Shown here: positions 13,145-15,434 of the stretch, one piece after another
Position numbering within the stretch: position 1 is the first letter of the stretch
Layout: each line of letters opens with the position of its first letter
Source of the DNA: Faecalicoccus sp.
GTDB lineage: Bacteria > Bacillota_I > Bacilli_A > Erysipelotrichales > Erysipelotrichaceae
Direction of reading: 5' to 3'
Length of the DNA: 15,434 bases
Assembly: GCA_017941505.1 (NCBI GenBank)
Contig: JAGAWH010000207.1
Span: forward strand, 1 to 15,434
Translations under genes and position numbers: made by a program
Notes under the pieces: generated by a model
What the model was told of the DNA's origin: nothing
Seen by the model: the letters and a program-made list of their open reading frames with translations, nothing else
Databases searched by the model: none

Positions 13145-14923
13145 ATGAAAAAAGTAAGATGTTTAAATAATAGAAACATAATTCAATACCTTGCTGTATC
13201 GGGAAGTGCTTTTCTATGCTTCTTTTTTGGCAATCAGCTTATATATGGCCAAGAACAGGTAATAGAGCCTACATCAGAAACAAGTACATCTGAAGAAGTT
13301 ATATCGATTGATGAAACATTTACCGGTGTTGATGGCAATGTATACCAAATTACGATGACCGGATTAAATGATACAAATGCAGAAAAGATGGTGCAGGCAG
13401 TATCGGAAAACTTTGATCCAAACAGTGAAAATCCTCTAAAAGTAGTGGATGAATCGTTCTATGATGCCGAAAAGTGGTGTTCGGATTTCACTATGGAATA
13501 TTGGAATCAATATGACGATGCCCAATGCTGGGCGGCTTCCACCTCCAATCTGATGTGGATATCCGGATGGGCAGAAAAGATGATCAATCCTGCTACCAAT
13601 ATGCCGTTTACATCCGAAGATGAAGTCTTTGAATATATCAGCCGTAAATTTACTGATAAAGGCTCAGATATCACTGTTGGGATTGATTGGTATTTTATGG
13701 GTGAAATATTCCCACCGGATAATGTCCTCGGAGCCAGAGTAGTAACTCCTTCTTATGAAGAAGATGGTTTATTAAAGGATATTAACAGTACCTCTATTCA
13801 AACAGACTACAATCTAATCGATGATCCTTCTCAAATCAAAGAAATTGAAAGAGTATCGAAACAATCCGAAAACCCGGTTGTGGTAGGAGGTAGCATTGGC
13901 GAATTACTGTATGGAGAATTATTACAATCCACGCATGCAGTCACAATAGCCGGTATTATTGCCAATCCTAACGCGGATACACTTGATCAAAAATATAAAG
14001 GAATTATCTTGATTGACAGTGATAATGATGGACATGTATCTGCAGCAGAAGCTGCCGGTGATCCTGCCTTTGGACCGGATGATATGTTTAATCCGGAAAA
14101 GGTAGCACAAAGACGGGCCTATCGGGCTGAAGTTAAGAAAAACCGACCTAACTCCTATACTGTGTATCCGTTATCGTATGAAATAGATGCATTAGGAACA
14201 CCATATTGGGCAATTCATAATTATTCACATGATGAATCGTATGCACTTTATCGAATTACGGCTTTAGAATTACCAAGTGAATCAACGATTCAAAAGGGAA
14301 CAGAGACAGAAGGAACCAGAAATATCTTTACCAATGTGGATTTAACATTAGATGTTCTGTTTACTACCGACCAGACAGAAGTCATACCGGACCCATTTTC
14401 AAAAAGAGTTGACAGTGCCATAAAAACAGTCTTTGAATCCGGAGAAGCGGTCAATATCATGTATTATCTCGGTAATCGCAGCAATACTCCTTTTGAAAAC
14501 GATGTGACCATTGAATGGTTTGTTACCAGAAATAAAGATGGATCGATCCTAACATCAGGAAATGAGAAAAGACCGTTTGATATTTATTGCGGACTTAGAA
14601 TCGGAGATCTGTTGGAAATCAATCCAAATGGTGAAAAATGGTATTCCGGTGATTATACCCTTACTCTCTATTTCAATCGTGATAAAACAATTGAAGAAGC
14701 GTATTATTTAAACAATACGGAAAAAACAGTTATATTCACCATTACCGGAAATGATGAACCACCTAAAAAGGAAGAAACAAACCCGGCTGCACCTGCATAT
14801 GTAGCGACCTATGCTGCTTCCAAAGCGGTTCCAACAGGTATCCATCATCATTTATCTTTGTGGATTTCCTTACTAGGAGCATCGATATCAGGGATGATTA
14901 TTTTGAAAAAACGCATGAGATGA
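13145..14923 (+). CDS. Secreted IdeS/Mac-like cysteine protease with C-terminal surface anchor
   Basis: A 592-aa protein. A basic start and hydrophobic stretch (about 14-34) form a signal peptide. Residues about 55-375 resemble the IdeS/Mac (peptidase C66) immunoglobulin-degrading protease: Cys128 in DDAQCWAASTSNLMW (compare DDLLCGAATAGNML of IdeS), His264 in QSTHAVTIAGI and Asp291/Asp293 in ILIDSDND (compare IdeS INHVINLWG and TDSDSN). IdeS has a Lys 10 residues before its Cys; here that position is Glu118. DSDNDGHVSAAE (291-302) is also a perfect EF-hand loop. About 396-535 is a beta-rich, CARDB/Ig-like domain (VDLTLDVLFTTD...LYFNRDKTIEEAYYLNN). A Pro/Ala/Glu linker follows, then VPTG (562-565), a hydrophobic helix (about 570-586) and KKRMR, resembling a sortase signal. 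Cleavage of host antibodies is inferred from the family. Confidence 0.82.
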   Translation: MKKVRCLNNRNIIQYLAVSGSAFLCFFFGNQLIYGQEQVIEPTSETSTSEEVISIDETFTGVDGNVYQITMTGLNDTNAEKMVQAVSENFDPNSENPLKVVDESFYDAEKWCSDFTMEYWNQYDDAQCWAASTSNLMWISGWAEKMINPATNMPFTSEDEVFEYISRKFTDKGSDITVGIDWYFMGEIFPPDNVLGARVVTPSYEEDGLLKDINSTSIQTDYNLIDDPSQIKEIERVSKQSENPVVVGGSIGELLYGELLQSTHAVTIAGIIANPNADTLDQKYKGIILIDSDNDGHVSAAEAAGDPAFGPDDMFNPEKVAQRRAYRAEVKKNRPNSYTVYPLSYEIDALGTPYWAIHNYSHDESYALYRITALELPSESTIQKGTETEGTRNIFTNVDLTLDVLFTTDQTEVIPDPFSKRVDSAIKTVFESGEAVNIMYYLGNRSNTPFENDVTIEWFVTRNKDGSILTSGNEKRPFDIYCGLRIGDLLEINPNGEKWYSGDYTLTLYFNRDKTIEEAYYLNNTEKTVIFTITGNDEPPKKEETNPAAPAYVATYAASKAVPTGIHHHLSLWISLLGASISGMIILKKRMR

Positions 14924-14942
14924 CCATACGGTCATCTTTTTC
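14918..14942 (+). terminator. Terminator of the protease gene
   Basis: AGATGACC (14918-14925) pairs perfectly with GGTCATCT (14930-14937), ATAC loop, T-run. The protease stop codon lies inside the left arm. Confidence 0.85.
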
Positions 14943-15005
14943 ATTATGGATATTATTTTAAGGTTTGATACAATACATCTGTTAGAATATGAAAAGAGAG
15001 TTCAA

Positions 15006-15434
15006 ATGACTACAATACATGAAAAAAAGAATCAATTAAGACATAAGATGAAGCAGATTCAAAGTGAACTAACTTCAGAGTATATGGATACAGCTTCAGA
15101 TAGGATTCAATCCAGGATATTAGAGTTAGAAAAGTACAAGAAGGCCAAATCTATCTTTGTGTATGTCAATATGGAAAAAGAGCCTCAAACAGTACGGATT
15201 ATTGAACAGGCAATAAAGGATGGAAAAAAGGTCTATGTACCTAAATGTGTCTCCAGATCTGAAATGTTGGCAATTCACATCCAAAGTTTATCCGAATTAA
15301 AACCGGATAGTTATGGAATATTAGAGCCGGAAGATTTACATGATACAGGTAAGGCAGAAGAAATGGATCTTATCCTTGTTCCGTGTTTAAGTGCATCCTT
15401 AGATGGAAGACGGTTAGGGCATGGTGCCGGTTAT
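15006..15434 (+). CDS. 5-formyltetrahydrofolate cyclo-ligase (5' part)
   Basis: The first 143 residues are present and the gene runs off the window. The protein uses ATP to convert 5-formyl-THF to 5,10-methenyl-THF in the cytoplasm. Visible: the N-terminal helical KKNQLRHKMKQIQ, the strand SIFVYVNMEKEPQT (about 53-66), KKVYVPKC (about 77-84) with the basic folate/ATP-side residues, YGILEPE (about 109-115), and MDLILVPCLSASLDGRRLGHGAGY (about 126-143), which matches the family signature DLIxVPGLAFDxxGxRLGyGgGY. The usual Gly of VPG is Cys here. The start ATG 15006 has a modest GAGAG ribosome site; a TTGATA at 14965-14970 may be part of its promoter. Confidence 0.9.
   Translation, partial: MTTIHEKKNQLRHKMKQIQSELTSEYMDTASDRIQSRILELEKYKKAKSIFVYVNMEKEPQTVRIIEQAIKDGKKVYVPKCVSRSEMLAIHIQSLSELKPDSYGILEPEDLHDTGKAEEMDLILVPCLSASLDGRRLGHGAGY

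Overview
This 15.4 kb window comes from a low-GC, Gram-positive-type bacterium (Bacillota). The signs are strong purine-rich Shine-Dalgarno sites before most genes, many intrinsic terminators ending in T-runs, a putative sorting-signal protein, Bacillota-style type I toxin modules and a GH1 6-phospho-glycosidase. An Erysipelotrichia-like host is my guess from overall style, not something the sequence proves. Every conventional gene lies on the + strand; the only supported minus-strand genes are two tiny toxin genes.

Positions 1-4028 look like an accessory region. After a terminator from an upstream gene come four closely spaced genes: a protein with uracil-DNA-glycosylase-like sequence marks but no classical catalytic motif, an unrecognised 217-aa protein, a protein with a hydrophobic segment and a predicted coiled coil, and a CbbX-type AAA+ ATPase with an extra N-terminal helical domain. 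I cannot name this cassette, and it is the best candidate for an undescribed multi-gene system. Positions 4217-5521 encode a Sel1-repeat protein. A strong terminator-like hairpin sits between its likely promoter and its start codon.

Positions 5631-10200 are metabolic and transport genes. An SDR oxidoreductase has its own promoter. A likely operon follows: class 3-type aldehyde dehydrogenase, cation diffusion facilitator with manganese-like motifs, and membrane-anchored metallo-beta-lactamase-fold hydrolase of the NAPE-PLD/RomA/UlaG type.

Positions 10201-11059 hold no large gene but two tandem, homologous type I toxin-antitoxin-like modules. Each has a 45-48 aa hydrophobic toxin on the minus strand and a small convergent RNA on the + strand. 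The two RNAs share a 5' hairpin and each ends in a terminator that overlaps or abuts the toxin's 3' end. The second toxin also has a palindrome filling its promoter spacer and a long structured leader.

Positions 11060-15434 encode a small nitroreductase, a GH1 6-phospho-beta-glucosidase, a 592-aa secreted IdeS/Mac-like cysteine protease and the 5' part of a 5-formyltetrahydrofolate cyclo-ligase. In the protease, the presumed catalytic acidic residues lie inside a canonical EF-hand-type calcium loop, and the C-terminus resembles a sortase signal. Most of these genes are followed by compact terminators, and the protease gene seems to be transcribed as a leaderless mRNA.
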